DNA from: Panopea generosa
Taxonomy: Eukaryota; Mollusca; Bivalvia; Adapedonta; Hiatellidae
Assembly: GCA_029582155.1 (NCBI GenBank)
Contig: CM055895.1
Coordinates: forward strand, 8,844,044 to 8,908,043
Direction: 5' to 3'
Length of the DNA: 64,000 nt
The translations under genes and the position numbers were made by a program. Numbering within the stretch: the stretch's first letter is position 1; the number at the start of each line of letters is the position of its first letter. This document shows, piece by piece, positions 1-12,800 of the stretch. Below the pieces are notes generated by a model. It made no database searches. It saw only the letters and a list, made by a program, of their open reading frames with translations, and was not told where the DNA came from.

Positions 1-1960
1 TACCAAGTGCGAGGTAGAATGGGTCCAAGTGAAGCTGAAAGTGAGGAAGTCCTTGTTAATATCCTCCTTTTACATGCCACACTGAAACATGTCCGATGTC
101 AACGACCTTCGACGATCAATAGAACTAGTTATGTCCAACAAAGAGCGTCAAACCATTATTCCGGCGATTTCAACTGCCCAGATATCAACTGGCAGAATTC
201 CTCTGTTCGATGGGATGCCCAAGACAGAGAGGTACAGCAAGCGGTCTTAGACCTGTTCACAGTCTTTAACCTCACACAAGTGCATGACAAACCGACCAGA
301 GATAACAACCTCCTTGACCTTATCTTCACCTCCTATCCATCACTGATTAAATCTACTGCCAACGCCCCAGGAGTATCTGACCATGATATTGTAGTTGCCG
401 TCTCCTACACTAAATCATATTATACCAAGCAGAGACCGAGAAAGTGTTTCCTCTTCTACAAAGCCGACTGGGACGAATTAAAGACCAGTGTCACTGAAAT
501 AACATCTTGTATACAGCATCTCTACAACAGCGAGTCATCGGTACACCAACTCTGGGACACTTTCAAGTCGGAACTTCTGGCTGCCATCCAGTCTAACATT
601 CCATCCAAGATGAAGACATCAAACAAATCCACACCTTGGATCAAAAGAGATGTGAAGTGCCAACTTAGATGGAAGGCAAGACTGTACAAAAGAGCTTGCC
701 AGACCAGTGACTGGAAACAGTACTGCAACTGCCAGAAGGAAACCAAAAGACTCTTGAGAAAGGCTTTTATGACACATGTTAACAACTTATCAGCGATAGA
801 CTACAAAAGAATAACACTAAGCCCTTCTGGAACTACGTGAAAGCAAAGAAGGAAGACAATATTGGTATTGCTTCATTACGGGACCATGGCCACCTAGTTA
901 GCGACTGCAAGGGCAAGGCAGAGATCCTAGTCAACCAGTTTGAGTTGGTGTTCACCAAAGATGACGAATCCACTCAGCCGCCACAAACTACTAACCGTGT
1001 GAACGTAGATGTACCAGCCTTAGAAATTGGAATAGACGGTGTATCGAAACTCCTGAGAAACATCAAGATCAACAAAGCAACCGGCCCTGATGAACTACCG
1101 AATCGAGTCGTACATACCTGTGCCACAGAAGCAGCACCAGCCATCACTGCCATCTTCCAATGCTCCGTGGACAATTTACAGCAGTGGGCTCAAGACTGGG
1201 GCATAAAGTTCAACGCCAAGAAATGCTACCTCCTCAGCTCCAAGAACCTGTCCAGTCACTTCTACACTATCAATGATGTGATCCTTAAACAAGTTCAAGA
1301 TAACCCATATCTGGGAATCACTATATCAGACGACCTGAAGCGGAAAACTCACATCAACAACATAGTCAAGCGAGCCAACTCTACATTAGGATTCTTCCGA
1401 CGAAACCTTAGGCACTGCCCAAAAGACTGTAGAAAGAACACTTACAGAGCGCTCATTAGATCCAAACTGGAATATGGATGCACCGTCTGGGACCCTTACC
1501 TGCAAAGTGACATCGACAAGCTTGAACGTGTCCAGAGATCAGCAGCACGCTTCATAACAAAAGACTACAGATCCCAGGAAGTAGGATGTGTCACCGACAT
1601 GCTGAGGGACCTAGAGCTACCACCATTACAGGAGAGACAATGCCACCAGAGGCTGATGCTGCCGTACAAGGTGGTGAAAGGGCACGTACCGGCTATCAAC
1701 ATTGACCATTATCTAAAACCGCTAAGACCAAAATGAACTGTCAGGGCAAAACAGTACGAGGACTTTATTCAGAAAAAAATTTGTAGAAAACAGTGTGAAC
1801 ACTAACAAAAAGTGCTTTAAATCAATATTCACAAACACATTGAATTACAATAACTCATTCTTTGTGAAAACTGCCATAGATTGGAACAAACTAAGTGACA
1901 ATTTTGTGGAAGCTGACTCCATCGAGTGTTTCAAGTCACTATTAACAAAATTGGACTAAT
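1..1960 (+). mobile_element. Degenerate non-LTR retrotransposon (CR1/jockey-like LINE), 3' portion
   Basis: The reading frames show the C-terminal part of an AP-type endonuclease (GDFNCPDINW near 163-192, SDHD near 378-389) followed by reverse-transcriptase parts. The N-terminal RT piece (NKATGPDELP) lies at about 1071-1100. The thumb and C-terminal piece (YRALIRSKLEYGCTVWDPY) lies at about 1443-1500. The last frame ends at a TAA at 1957-1959. The element is dead. There is a stop at 83-85 and a frame change near 160 in the endonuclease, a frame change near 787 between the two halves, and another near 1800. An internal deletion at about 1165-1180 joins the RT fingers directly to the post-catalytic part, so the palm with its catalytic Asp-Asp is missing. 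The 5' end lies outside the window. The exact clade is uncertain; the endonuclease plus RT order fits CR1, L2 or jockey. Confidence 0.88.
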
Positions 1961-1997
1961 GCGCATTTCTTCCCATTGAGTTAAAGCCAGCAGTGGT

Positions 1998-2180
1998 CAC
2001 TTCAATGTATTAATCCAAATCCAGATCCAGAAGGCTGTGATGCTGCTTGTATTATTGAAATCATCACAAATCTTACGACAGCTTCCAGTTTTATTATGTT
2101 GATGCCGGTGTGCAGATACCATACTGTTGCTGCATATACCAGTTGGGGTCTGACATAGGTTTTGTAACACATGTGGTATT
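1998..2180 (-). mobile_element. Second LINE scrap, RT C-terminal tail, opposite strand
   Basis: Read on the minus strand, the stretch from about 2170 down to 2005 gives a Y-K-T-Y-V-R-P-Q-L-V-Y-A-A-T-V-W run followed by N-I-I-K-L-E-A-V. This is the conserved region after the RT thumb in jockey/CR1 proteins. It abuts the 3' end of the plus-strand LINE, so the two were inserted in opposite orientation. The junction around 1990-2050 is not resolved. Confidence 0.65.
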
Positions 2181-2295
2181 TACATGTGTTTGGAGTATAA
2201 TATAAACATATACTGCTCTGTTCTTGTTAAAAATAATCATAAATAACAAGTTGAATCACGTCCGGTATGACAATCTATTTTAACAGTTTCCTTAC

Positions 2296-2415
2296 TTTTG
2301 CTATATGGCCAGTCCGCTCTCCAAGTAAAAGGGCATTCCTCAGAGCTGTAAGAGATTTCTCCTGACCGTCCCATGGGTTTCCATTGTCAGTAAATTGCGA
2401 TAAATTGACTGCCAT
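2296..2415 (-). CDS. Candidate first coding exon of an unidentified minus-strand gene
   Basis: An ATG at 2415 in a good context (ACCATGG) opens 40 codons, beginning MAVNLSQFTDNGNPWDGQ, that look like ordinary protein rather than repeat. The frame reaches a consensus donor AAA|GTAAGG at phase 0, after which it meets a stop within a few codons. This fits a first coding exon spliced to something lower in coordinate, beyond the LINE and probably outside the window. The same frame is open upstream to 2496 with another Met, but the 2415 start has the better context. I do not recognise the family. Its head-to-head position with UBE4A, 4.3 kb away, leaves room for a separate or shared promoter. It could still be a chance ORF. 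Confidence 0.45.
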
Positions 2416-2940
2416 GGTATTTTTAAAATTCGAGCCAGCAGCAACACAAAACCTTCTTTGTGAAGAGTCTTTACGATAGTTTGGTTCTCTGTCCAAATAT
2501 GCTATCGCGTTGCCTTAGCGTCTTTTTTGTTGAAAAACGGGAAACAGCCATATTCAATCGGAAGAATTTGGTTTTTGTCACCAAAATAGTTTGTTTTGAC
2601 AAAAATGACGTGTATCCAAAATTGTGTCCTTAATGTCTTAATTATCCGTAGTTTCTGTTTTGAAACAAAGCAATAAAAGAGGTAATTTAAAGGTGTGGTA
2701 GTTTCTGTTGAAAATTTAAGCTGACCTTAAAATTGATTAAGTTTGTCGTGTTTTGGAATCAATATTCTCATGCCGCAGAATGTTTAAAATAATAATTTAT
2801 TTTTTATTGTTTAAACTTATTTATTTTACTTAGATTGTGAAACAAGTTCTTACTACTTAGACAAAACACACTCAAAGTTTTCATGTCTAGAACCAGTTCT
2901 AACCATATGCGGTAAATATGTCTTGCTCAAGAACACCACA
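2416..2940. other. Intergenic, possible promoter region
   Basis: AT-rich unique-looking sequence between the minus-strand exon candidate and the inverted-repeat element. I see no coding signal and no clear TATA or initiator. It is the natural place for a promoter of the minus-strand exon. Confidence 0.3.
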
Positions 2941-3269
2941 GGACGAAGCGTACCACTGCCATTACGTACCATTTCAGGACGAAGCGTACCACATACAGAT
3001 AATATAGTAGTAAAAACCTGGTGGGAAGCTCGATAATTCGTTGTCAACTAGGTGTGAATAACAAGTAGCATTTGCTCAAATCAGTGGTAAATTAAAGCAA
3101 ACTGACAAAAAGAAAGTAGTAATGGGTATTATAAGGTTAATTAATTCCGATTAATTGTAAAAGCAGTCAATATAGTAATTGTAAGTTATGTTATAAAGAA
3201 CGAGAAAACATATAGATCACTATCTTTTTATATAAGCATTTTATTTTTTTCGCATAATGCATAAAATAA

Positions 3270-3490
3270 GCACAAACATACATACATACATACATTTTTT
3301 TTCTTCATTCATTCATAATAAAAATCATAACTCATCGATCAGTATAAGCACATTTCATATAAAGCACATAATTATAATTAAAAGCCAAACATACATTTTT
3401 TTCTTCATTCACTATTAAAATTTCAATATTTACAACAATTTCATATATCATAATAAAAATCATAACTCGTCGATCAGTATAAGCACATTT
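3270..3490. repeat. Imperfect direct repeat with CATA microsatellite
   Basis: The block from a CATACATACATA run through a TTTCTTCATTC stretch to aatcataactcatcgatca is repeated about 130 bp downstream with small changes. It lies inside the inverted-repeat element. Confidence 0.6.
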
Positions 3491-3495
3491 TACAT

Positions 3496-3629
3496 TTATT
3501 GAAGCTGTGACACAGTGTCTGTGATGTCAGCAGCAATTGTGTCTGTTGATTCTGATCTACATTCTCCGCAAGACCATTCCAGATTGATCTGCCCCCTCTG
3601 CAACTGACCATACTGAGCATGTGTGATCC
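3496..3629 (-). CDS. Possible terminal exon inside the inverted-repeat element
   Basis: On the minus strand a good acceptor (ttttattgcag) at 3630-3631 opens 43 codons. They include the run NLEWSCGECRSES and end at a TAA at 3498-3496. The composition, with a paired Cys-X2-Cys, looks protein-like. No upstream exon was found and the family is not recognised. It may be the remnant of a gene carried by the element, or a chance open frame behind an acceptor-like sequence. Confidence 0.28.
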
Positions 3630-4296
3630 CTGCAATAAAAATATAAATAAATAATTAACACATGTTTTCGATAATTATACTAGATCTATTCAAAATTTAA
3701 TTTATTATTATTCTCGCTTTATTTTCGCTATATTGTAGTACTTATCGATGCAAATTAGACAAGATGAACATTAGATAAAAAAAAAATAACATAATACACA
3801 TTTGAACAGTTTAACAAACAATACATTAATACTATTAAATTTTCCCTATATAATCTATATGTGGTACGCTTTGTCCTAGAAACTGGTAAGCTTCGTCCTG
3901 GTACGGTAAGGCAGTGGTACGCTTCGTCCGACATTCACACCACACTTAGCAGTGGCTGAGGATTTAACACAACCCTCAGATCATGGGTTTGATGCTGTAC
4001 CACTGGACCATGTGCCCCACATTCTATTTTTTACTTCTTGTGTTGGTTATGGGAATTGGAATTTATGTTCTGAAACCATATAGAACTTCCATAATATATT
4101 GATATTCTAATTATAACATCACCCTATATTGCACATCTGTAAGGAGCTTTTTTAAGATTTTTTTATTTTGCATAATACACAAGTCCTTTCTCTATTATAC
4201 CAGTTGTTGTCTTACATTTATGATATTTTATTTTTCATATTCGTTATGAATTTAAATGGCTTTACTTGCATGTAACAAATGTGTTAAATATATATA

Positions 4297-5137
4297 CACT
4301 GCGGTCCTGTTATAACGTGGTCCGATTCTGTTATAACATAGTTTTTGCTTGGCTCCCATTTTTTCGACAGGGGGTGGAAAAGTCATGATATTAATCTTGA
4401 AATCTGTGCGAATGATCACATGACAACCAAACAATATATTGTCGCCATGTTTTAATTTGATCATCGCTCATCTACTCACCAATTAGCCGTGATTAGAACA
4501 AACTGTTATAATCTTACCTCATGGTGAATTAAAGGATAGTTTAAGTGATTGATTCATGTCAGCATTGAGTATTAGCAGTTTGTAATAATCCGAGTGATTC
4601 AGTAAATGCTGACACATGCCAAACACGGAAGTCATTTGCAAACTATATTATTATCGAGTGATCAAGCAATCATGCGGTTGACAGGAATAAATATACCGCG
4701 GGTATTTTATCACATCATCAACGCAAACTTATTTTTATTATTTTATTGTTGTAAATACTCTTGATATCTTTTTTAATATTTTAACACTAATAGTGTCGCA
4801 TTAAAATTGAAGCGCAATTCTTTTATACAGACACCGTTTTTTTTTCTTTCCACGTTACACAGAAAAGGCTGCCAATTTTAATTTTATCAAAACACGAAAA
4901 TGTCTTTCGCTTCTTTCTTTTTATTAATTATATACATATCTAAGTGTATCTGTTGTTACCAAATATGCGTTGTATCACATTACAATGCAAACAATACCAT
5001 TCACTTAGAGTCGGACAGCACGATAGGTGTAACCAACATTGATTTTTTTCAAGGTAATTATCTCTATAAAGTGGTCCACGTATAGCACAGTTTCATTTTG
5101 CGGACCCCAAGATCCACATTATAACGGGACCCGAATG
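4297..5137. mobile_element. MITE-like element with TA target site (pogo/Tigger-like ends)
   Basis: The left end reads CACTGCGGTCCTGTTATAAC. The reverse complement of the right end reads CATTCGGGTCCCGTTATAAT. They match over about 28 bp with a few differences. Both ends are flanked by TA (4295-4296 and 5138-5139). CA-starting termini with a GTTATAAC motif and TA duplication resemble pogo/Tigger elements. The 841-bp interior has no transposase frame, so the element would be non-autonomous. Confidence 0.55.
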
Positions 5138-5139
5138 TA

Positions 5140-6744
5140 TGTATTTTTCTCCTTTTTTGATTGAATCATATATATATCTAATCATTGGTTATAATTCAAT
5201 CATTTTTTATTGTTTTCATCGTATTATATCAGTATTGTGATCTTATTCCTATATTTGTACAAGAAATGCACAAGGGGACACATCTATCAAACAAAATAAA
5301 GTTTAACCACTATGTTTTTCATATATGGTACGAAACCTCCTTAAGTGATATGAAACCACCTGGTACGAAGTTTTAGTGGTACAAAGCCACCAACAACCTC
5401 CATCCAGACCTTATTTAATCATGTTAAACATTGTGCATGATTTTAAAGTTTAGAAACACCTGGGTTGACATTATGGAATGTAATTTATAAAATGATTTAA
5501 TTTTAAAATTTTGTTAATTTTGATGTTCAGTCAAGGAGTTTTCCAAATGTATAGTACTAAATATAAGACTCCGTCAGTTAATTTAACCTGGTGTTGAGTC
5601 TGTCTTATAGACCTGTATCAGAAGAGTTTGTTTAATAATACTGGTTATTTATGCATGCTGGCAGCTGTCATAGCCAAAAGTATACACTTACACAAATTGC
5701 TTATAACAGCAATGCTGATGAACTTGTTTTATAGCAACATAGTAGAAATACACCAATTATATTGGAAAGTTTACCCTTTACTCTATAATGCCACATTGCC
5801 ATGAATCTGTCCATTACTTCTTAATACCACAATCCAATGTATCTACTCATTACTTCATAATAATGTATTTCCATGCCTTTTGTTTTTAAATTTAAAATTA
5901 TTGCATATTTGCTATTGAGACAATTTTCATACCTTTCTCTTTGTAAAAATTAGTTAAACAGGAAAAATCGTCTTTCTTGATATTCTTTGAGCATTATCTC
6001 TTTATTTCTCTTTTGTAGCATAAGAACACATTTTTAAACGGTTTTAACGTTATTTTCAACACAGGTTAAATATATATACTAGTATTATATATATAGAGAG
6101 AGAGAGATTTTGCCATTGGCACAAAATAAATAAAAGTGGCGAAAGTCTTAAAATATTGGCAAACTTCTCCTTAAATTCTCCATATATTTAACCTGTTTTA
6201 ATATGCTTCAACAGCTAAAATATCTTGGCCAATCAGTGTCACTGTCCTTTCTCTCACTTGGTCACTTGACTTGCATACTAATATGGGACAATCCCAGAGT
6301 GCAAACAATGCTCAGCTTTATTTGCCATTAAAACGGGAAAAAAACAGTAACCAAATTTTAAAAAATAGACCAGTACTTATGTGTATTATAAAGTTTATTT
6401 CCCACATTACAATGTTTGTGTTTAAATTCTAAATGCACATGATTTCAATAAGGTGTCCACAGTGAGTGTTTCTGAAATTCACACCTTTTCTGTGGAAATA
6501 AGCACTCACCTCAATACACACTTTCTATAGGGTATTAGTACTGCTTGATATTTACATGTAGTAATTTTATTGCTTTTCACAGGTTAAAACATTTACGAAA
6601 AAGGCCATTGTATCTTAAAATAAGACAAGGGCCTTAAATTTGATTTTACTCACAAATTTATTTCATTATCTATAAATCAATCATTGTAAAAGAATAATTT
6701 GTTTGACCACCATTCCATTATTTGTTAACATTTTTTATCAACAG
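5140..6744. other. Intergenic or 5' non-coding part of UBE4A
   Basis: No coding exon is seen. The sequence is AT-rich with a short TA/GA microsatellite near 6078-6107. Because the first coding exon of UBE4A is preceded by an acceptor-like tttatcaacag ending at 6744, an untranslated first exon probably lies here or further upstream, but I could not place it. Confidence 0.3.
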
Positions 6745-6755
6745 GAGGGTGAGCT

Positions 6756-6861
6756 ATGGCAGATAAAATGAATGTTGCGGACAATCCCTTTGCAGCTTTG
6801 TTTCCGAGTGTAGGTCAAGCAGAATTGTACATCGCCAATAAGGATGTACCACACCAGTCAG
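6756..6861 (+). CDS. UBE4A: UBE4A coding exon 1
   Basis: Encodes residues 1-35 plus one base. The ATG at 6756 opens [18 protein letters not shown], matching the family N-terminus. It is preceded by an acceptor (caacag, ending at 6744), so the 5' UTR is probably spliced. The donor is CAG|GTAACC. Confidence 0.9.
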
Positions 6862-9800
6862 GTAACCAATATAAACAATATCAGAACTCCAGATAAGGCT
6901 AGAAAAACACACATGTATTTACAGTTACCTGACCAACCCTTAAATTGAGTCGCAACCCTTAACATATTTTTTGCATCTTCAAAAAAAAAAAAAATGTGTT
7001 TATAGTTTATCACATAAATGTTTTCAGTATATCAAACAATAGTTTACAGTCTATAACATAACGTTCACAGTTTATCACATAATATTTGCAGTCGTCAGCC
7101 AACAAGAACAAACAGCTGGTGAAACGCCACCCAGATCTTTGGATGAGGATGATGTCAAAACTTTAGCGAAACAGAAAACAGACATTAACAACCTTCTAGA
7201 ACACATTTTCCTCATCACTCTTGATAAAGGTATGTCTATACATTTGATCTAATATTCATTTTTAAGTGCCTGATTTTCTGGTGTCTCATTAGTATTCTAG
7301 GATGTTGGAAAATTTAGCTGTCTGATGAACATAACTTTTCAATGTACAAAAAATAAACTACCCGGTAATGACGTGAAAACGTGTTTGAGTCTTTACTTTT
7401 GATATTTGATGCCTGTACAAGATTGGTATTTACTACTGAGGCTGAAATGTAGGAGTGTCCATACTAATTAGCATATCGCATATCAACAATGAAAATAGTC
7501 CCTTGTAGGAGTGTCCAAACTAATTAGCATATCACATATCAACAATGAAAATAGTCCCTTGTAGGAGTGTCCAAACTAATTAGCATATCGCATATCAACA
7601 ATGAAAATAGTCCCTTGTAGGAGTGTCCAAACTAATTAGCATATCGCATATCAACAATGAAAATAGTCCCTTGTAGGATTGTCCTTACTAATTAGCATAT
7701 CGCATAGCAACAATGAAAATAGTCCCTTGTAGGAGTGTCCAAACTAATTAGCATATCGCATATCAGCAATGGAAATAGTCCCTGAAGCAAATGTAAAATT
7801 ACCGGCTTTCTACCTGTCATCAATCATGGTTGATTTCGAATATGGGTTAGATTCGGAAATGTGAAACATTTTTACAGAAAATTTCTGTAATATGCTGTAA
7901 TAGGTCCTATGTGTATTGATTCTGATCAGTACATTTAAAGTATGAAATAAAGTCATGGAGATCGCCTCTTTCTTCAAACTAATTTTAATCATAGTGCATT
8001 ATTAAGTAAACAAAACAATGCAATCTTACAGGTTTTCTCAGCATCCAATTTCAATGAATATATGGTAAACTCACCATTTGAAATGGTTTATTTTGTAAAC
8101 AAATTGTAGAATTTGTTTGAAGCAAAAAATACGAAAATACGGAGGTCACTCACCTTGAGAAACCCAGTCTAAAAGTCAGATTCCAAAAGTCGACGCTTAG
8201 GTTACTGCAGTCTCAATTATTAGGGATGTTTTAAAACTTAACTTTTAATGTTTACTTCTATAAAATTTATATTTATTTCGAAATACAAATACCCGATGAA
8301 AATATTCTTCATAATCAAATATTAAAAAAAAAATTTTTATATTTATATTTTACTTCTATTAACTTTGAAATATGACAAGTTGTCCATTAAAAAAGCGTGT
8401 TTACTATATTTTTATGGCAACAGTATTTTAATATAGAATAGAAAATCATACATGTATACTTGAAATGCACTTTTTATGCATCGTCGGATACCCCTGGGTG
8501 TCAATTTTATACATCAGGATGGATTGTGAGTATCACAGTTGGGTGTCAGTTTTATACATCATGATGGATTGAGAGTATCGCAGTTGATACCCCGGGGTAT
8601 CAGATGATATATTAATGAACACTTAACTTTTTTCAACACAGGATGGCATACAATCCCATACCCACCCAATCTCATTTCTTGTAACATGTGTTTCTAAGAG
8701 AAACACTGAAATGTATCTATGTTTTATTTATTTGAATTAGATATGATTTTCTAATGAAAATTGTTTCATAATGGTCAATACAAGTATTTCACCCTGTGGC
8801 ATGCATATTACTACCAATCCTTGGTTCATGAGTTTGAATCCCATCTGGGCAAAGTCTTCGTGATGACTGATATATGACATTATGTCTCATTGTCAAGTCT
8901 CTCTCCACTGATTCAAGTGGGAACGTTATCCTTTACTTGCTGAGATGGGTGTACTCGAGTACTGGTTAACCTTCCAAGATCCCAGGAAAAAGAAGTTAGG
9001 CTAACTTGTCATCTTTAAGTCATAGATGGCATAGCAATGACTCTAAATATTCAAACAAACAAACAAATGGCGCCTCTCAGGACCTTGAGTCCTTTGATTT
9101 TTTAATGGGGTTTAACACCATTTTCCAACAATTTCAGGTTATATGTAACATATCCAGTTTTATTGGTGAAGGAAGACCTCAGATTCTATCTGAGTAGAAC
9201 CACTGTCCCTCCACAAGTAACTGGCAAACTTTCTCACATAAAGTGTTTGCAGAACTAGGACCTACACCCTTAGTATGTATGAATACAGTATATGACAATA
9301 AGTTTGTGAGTTTGAATCCATGCCCAACCATGATTGAAATATGACACTTCGTCATTCGTCTCTTACTGCTGATTAAGTGAGAATGTTATCAGTTACTTGT
9401 GGAGATGAGTGTGCTTGAGTACTGGTTAACCTACTGGGATGCTAGAAAAATGTGGTTAGGTTGACTGATCATCTGTTAATCCCTGACAGTATAAAAATTC
9501 AAACAAACAAATGAATCTGTTGTATTTATACGTGATAATATACAAAAAGTAATTAATGCCTTTTCTAAAGCTTACAATGAGCATTTTTGATATGGAAATT
9601 AGTTACAGATGGTATCTGAAGTTGGCAACGACCAGGATTTGCCAAAAACTATTTAATATATCTGAGGCAGTTAATACTGATCCGGGGCCCTCCATGACTG
9701 AGTGGTCTAAGACACCATCTCAAGATTATTTACCTGCTCACTATTTTATGTAAGAAAGTTTGCCAGTTACTTGCGAAAGGATGGTGGTTCTACTCAGATT

Positions 9801-12800
9801 CATTCTGAGGTCTTCCACCAATAAAACTGGAAATGCCATATACAGTAAAACCTTTGTTAGTGGTCACCTCTATTAAGCAACCACTTGTCTTAAACAGCAA
9901 TATTTTCTATTTCCCATTTCTATAATTTTAGTTTTTATTAACCTGTATTAAGAAGCCACCTGCTATAAGAGATCAGTTTTGCGCTTTCCCTTGAGTGGCT
10001 GCTTAAGAAAGGTTTGATTGTTTAACCTGAAATGTGTTGAAAATGCCTCTAAACATCATTCAAAAATGAAAAAATAAATACCGAAACTGATAATACTGAT
10101 CAGTAATCTATGGGTTTCCTGTTCTACTGGTTGTGTTTATTATAGACACAAATTTGAGGTTTTAAATACCTTTTTACAGTTTTTGAAGATTGATGTTGTA
10201 AGGTAATCTCACTATTTGATATTGCAGATGCTTCAGGTGATGATGACCGTCCACCACGTTGTGTATATATATCTGATCTAGCCGGTGCTCTTGATGAACA
10301 AACATGGTTGGATATAGACTGTCTTGGACAGGTATGATGTCTGGGCTGTCGATATACATGTATTTATTTTAAAAATGTATGTTTTATCCTTTTTGCATAC
10401 CAAATTAAAAATTATATTTTTGTATATTTATTAGTATGTAGGTCAGAGTGTGCCATCTCTCTAATAACTGTACACATATAATTATATTTGTTATTTCCTG
10501 ATGAATTAACACGATAGCACATTCATTGAGAATACATTGTATTTAATTACTTTAAAAATATTCCTTTTCTTATAAATTCATACCCATCCCCTGATATGGG
10601 CCCAGCATTTGAAGATTGGGGGTAGTTGTATATATGTTGCAAAGTTAAAATGACTATAAGTCCGCAAAAATAATAATTGGATGACTTCTTAATGTGATGG
10701 TCCAAAGTGGAAATAGAATAATGCCATTTAAACTATTAAAATAAAGGTTGACTTGCTTATATGTTAATTGTTTGTAAAGTTCTCTATCAAAATTTACAGG
10801 CAGTCTTTGAACGCCTCCTGCTGGAGAGACCGGGTGATGCTGTTGTTTGTACACAATTTTTCGGCAAGAAACCTACTGATGCGTCAATGGCTGGCGAATC
10901 GCAGATTCTCAGATATTTGTTTCATTGTTATGAACGATGTAGAAATATACAGGAAACCACACAGGTATAAACATTAACTGCTTACATTGATATCAATAGC
11001 AGGTGGGTCCTCCATGACCGAGTGGTCTAAGAATCACTTATGGTCTCCATATCACTTACCTCTCACTGCTGAGGTTGTAAGTTTGAGTCTCACTTGCTCA
11101 AAAAAAAACTTAGCATAAGTCTACCAGTTACTTGAGGAACGATGGTGACTCATTCTGAGGTCTTCCCCCACCAATAAAACTGTATATGCTATATATAACC
11201 TTAAATGTGTTGAAAATGGCATTGAACCCAATTTAAAAAAAAAAAAACAATAAAAACACAGTATCAATAGTCTCTCATCATATTCTCTTTATGGCACAAA
11301 CTGCGTGGTTGTACATCTTGTTGTTTTGATCTCCTTTGAGCACCAATGAGCTAACCCTCATCATTAGGTGTCCATTATCTATGTGGGTGTCACCATTACT
11401 TGTCCAATGTCTCTTGCATGGTGCTCATTCAGTTTGATTTTTCTTTGCCTAAAATTTAATGTGATTGCTATTACTAAAAGTAGATTAAAATTGAGAACAT
11501 TTCTAACATCACCTCTGACGCCCCTTATTCAATTCTGATGAAATTTCATCATCATGTGGATGATCCTTGGGTCAGATTTTATGAGGTTTTGTCTGTCAAG
11601 TATTCAGAATGACTGCCATAAGGCCACTTAGTTTGCATTGAGTTATATGTAGGGAGATAAATAAAAAGGACAATTATTTAAAAAAGCTAAACTGATTTTA
11701 AAAAAAAATATCACAATTTACTTTGAATGGAGAGCATGTGCTTTATGTCATTGATAAAAATCAATATGGATGCCAGAAATAGACTAAAATTGAGAAAATA
11801 TCAATGCTGATCAAATTTAAAAACATTATTCAAAATGTGCAATTTCAGTTTTGATCTCATACATTCATAAGCTTTGCACTTCATTCATGATATAGAAGTT
11901 TAATCTGTGATAGGTTAAAAAAAATTAGAATGTGTTGCATGTAACCCTAAGACCTCAGATGACATGGCAAAATAAGTCTATTTCAAATGTCAAAGGGTTA
12001 GTTATCTGAACTGGAACTGTGAAAATACCTTTTTTCTTCTTTAATATTTATATTTATTAGAAGTTTTACTTTTTAACCAGTAAATTTTAACCATGGAGTT
12101 TGTTCCCTTGAATTGTTGAAAATATCACTTTTCATCTTATGAAATAGTTCGATGTAGCATGAGAAGTAAAATTTTATCAGAATTTCACAAAACACCGTTG
12201 GCCTTGTTGTTATCATATCAAATTATGCATTTGGTTTGTTAGAATATTTAACATCAATGTTATGCCATCAAGGCTAACAGACAATAGTTTACCATTTTCC
12301 TGGGATCTTAGACGGTTCACCAGTATTTGAGCGTACCCATCTCGGCAAGTAACTGCTATTATTCCTCTTGAATCAGCGGTGAGAGGCGAGTGACAATAAG
12401 ATGCAGTGTCCTGAATTAAGCATCACAGAGAATGGCTGGGTTGGGATTCAAACTCACAACTCCTGTATTGATAGTCAGGCGTGCTACTGACTGAGCTTAC
12501 TGGGACCGGCCTTGTTCATTTGGTCACCATGTTCTGCTGTGACTGTTTTTTTTTTGCAGATTTATGGCTTTATTGCAATACCATTATAACCTTGTCTGGA
12601 GAATTCTTCTCAAAAAATAAAAAAATGCACTCATCAATAAAGTGGAAACATGCTTTTATATTTCTTTTCAACAACAGCATATGGTTTATATTGCAGTATG
12701 CAACAGTGATCGAGAAAAGTTTTGAGGTAATTCTATTGAACGGCAAGACGTGTATGCAGCAGTCGGGACTGTATCCCAACCAGGTGTTGCATAAACAGTT

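Larger units (their letters stand above)
2941..3929. mobile_element. Inverted-repeat element with GGACGAAGCGTACCAC ends
   Basis: The left arm has GGACGAAGCGTACCAC at 2941-2956 and again at 2977-2992. The right arm has its reverse complement at 3914-3929, a variant at 3885-3898 and a one-mismatch copy at 3861-3876. Read inward, both arms continue into similar sequence (accacataYagatWatata). The inverted repeat is therefore about 65-90 bp with an internal duplication, around a core of about 850 bp. ACACCACA occurs just outside the left arm (2933-2940) and 7 bp outside the right arm (3937-3944), which may be an eroded target duplication. No transposase is recognisable, so it is probably a non-autonomous DNA element. 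Confidence 0.55.

Noticed and set aside
5326..5390. Further copies of the 16-bp terminal motif (ggtacgaag wording)
   Set aside because: Only part of the motif matches, orientation and spacing differ, and no paired end is visible.
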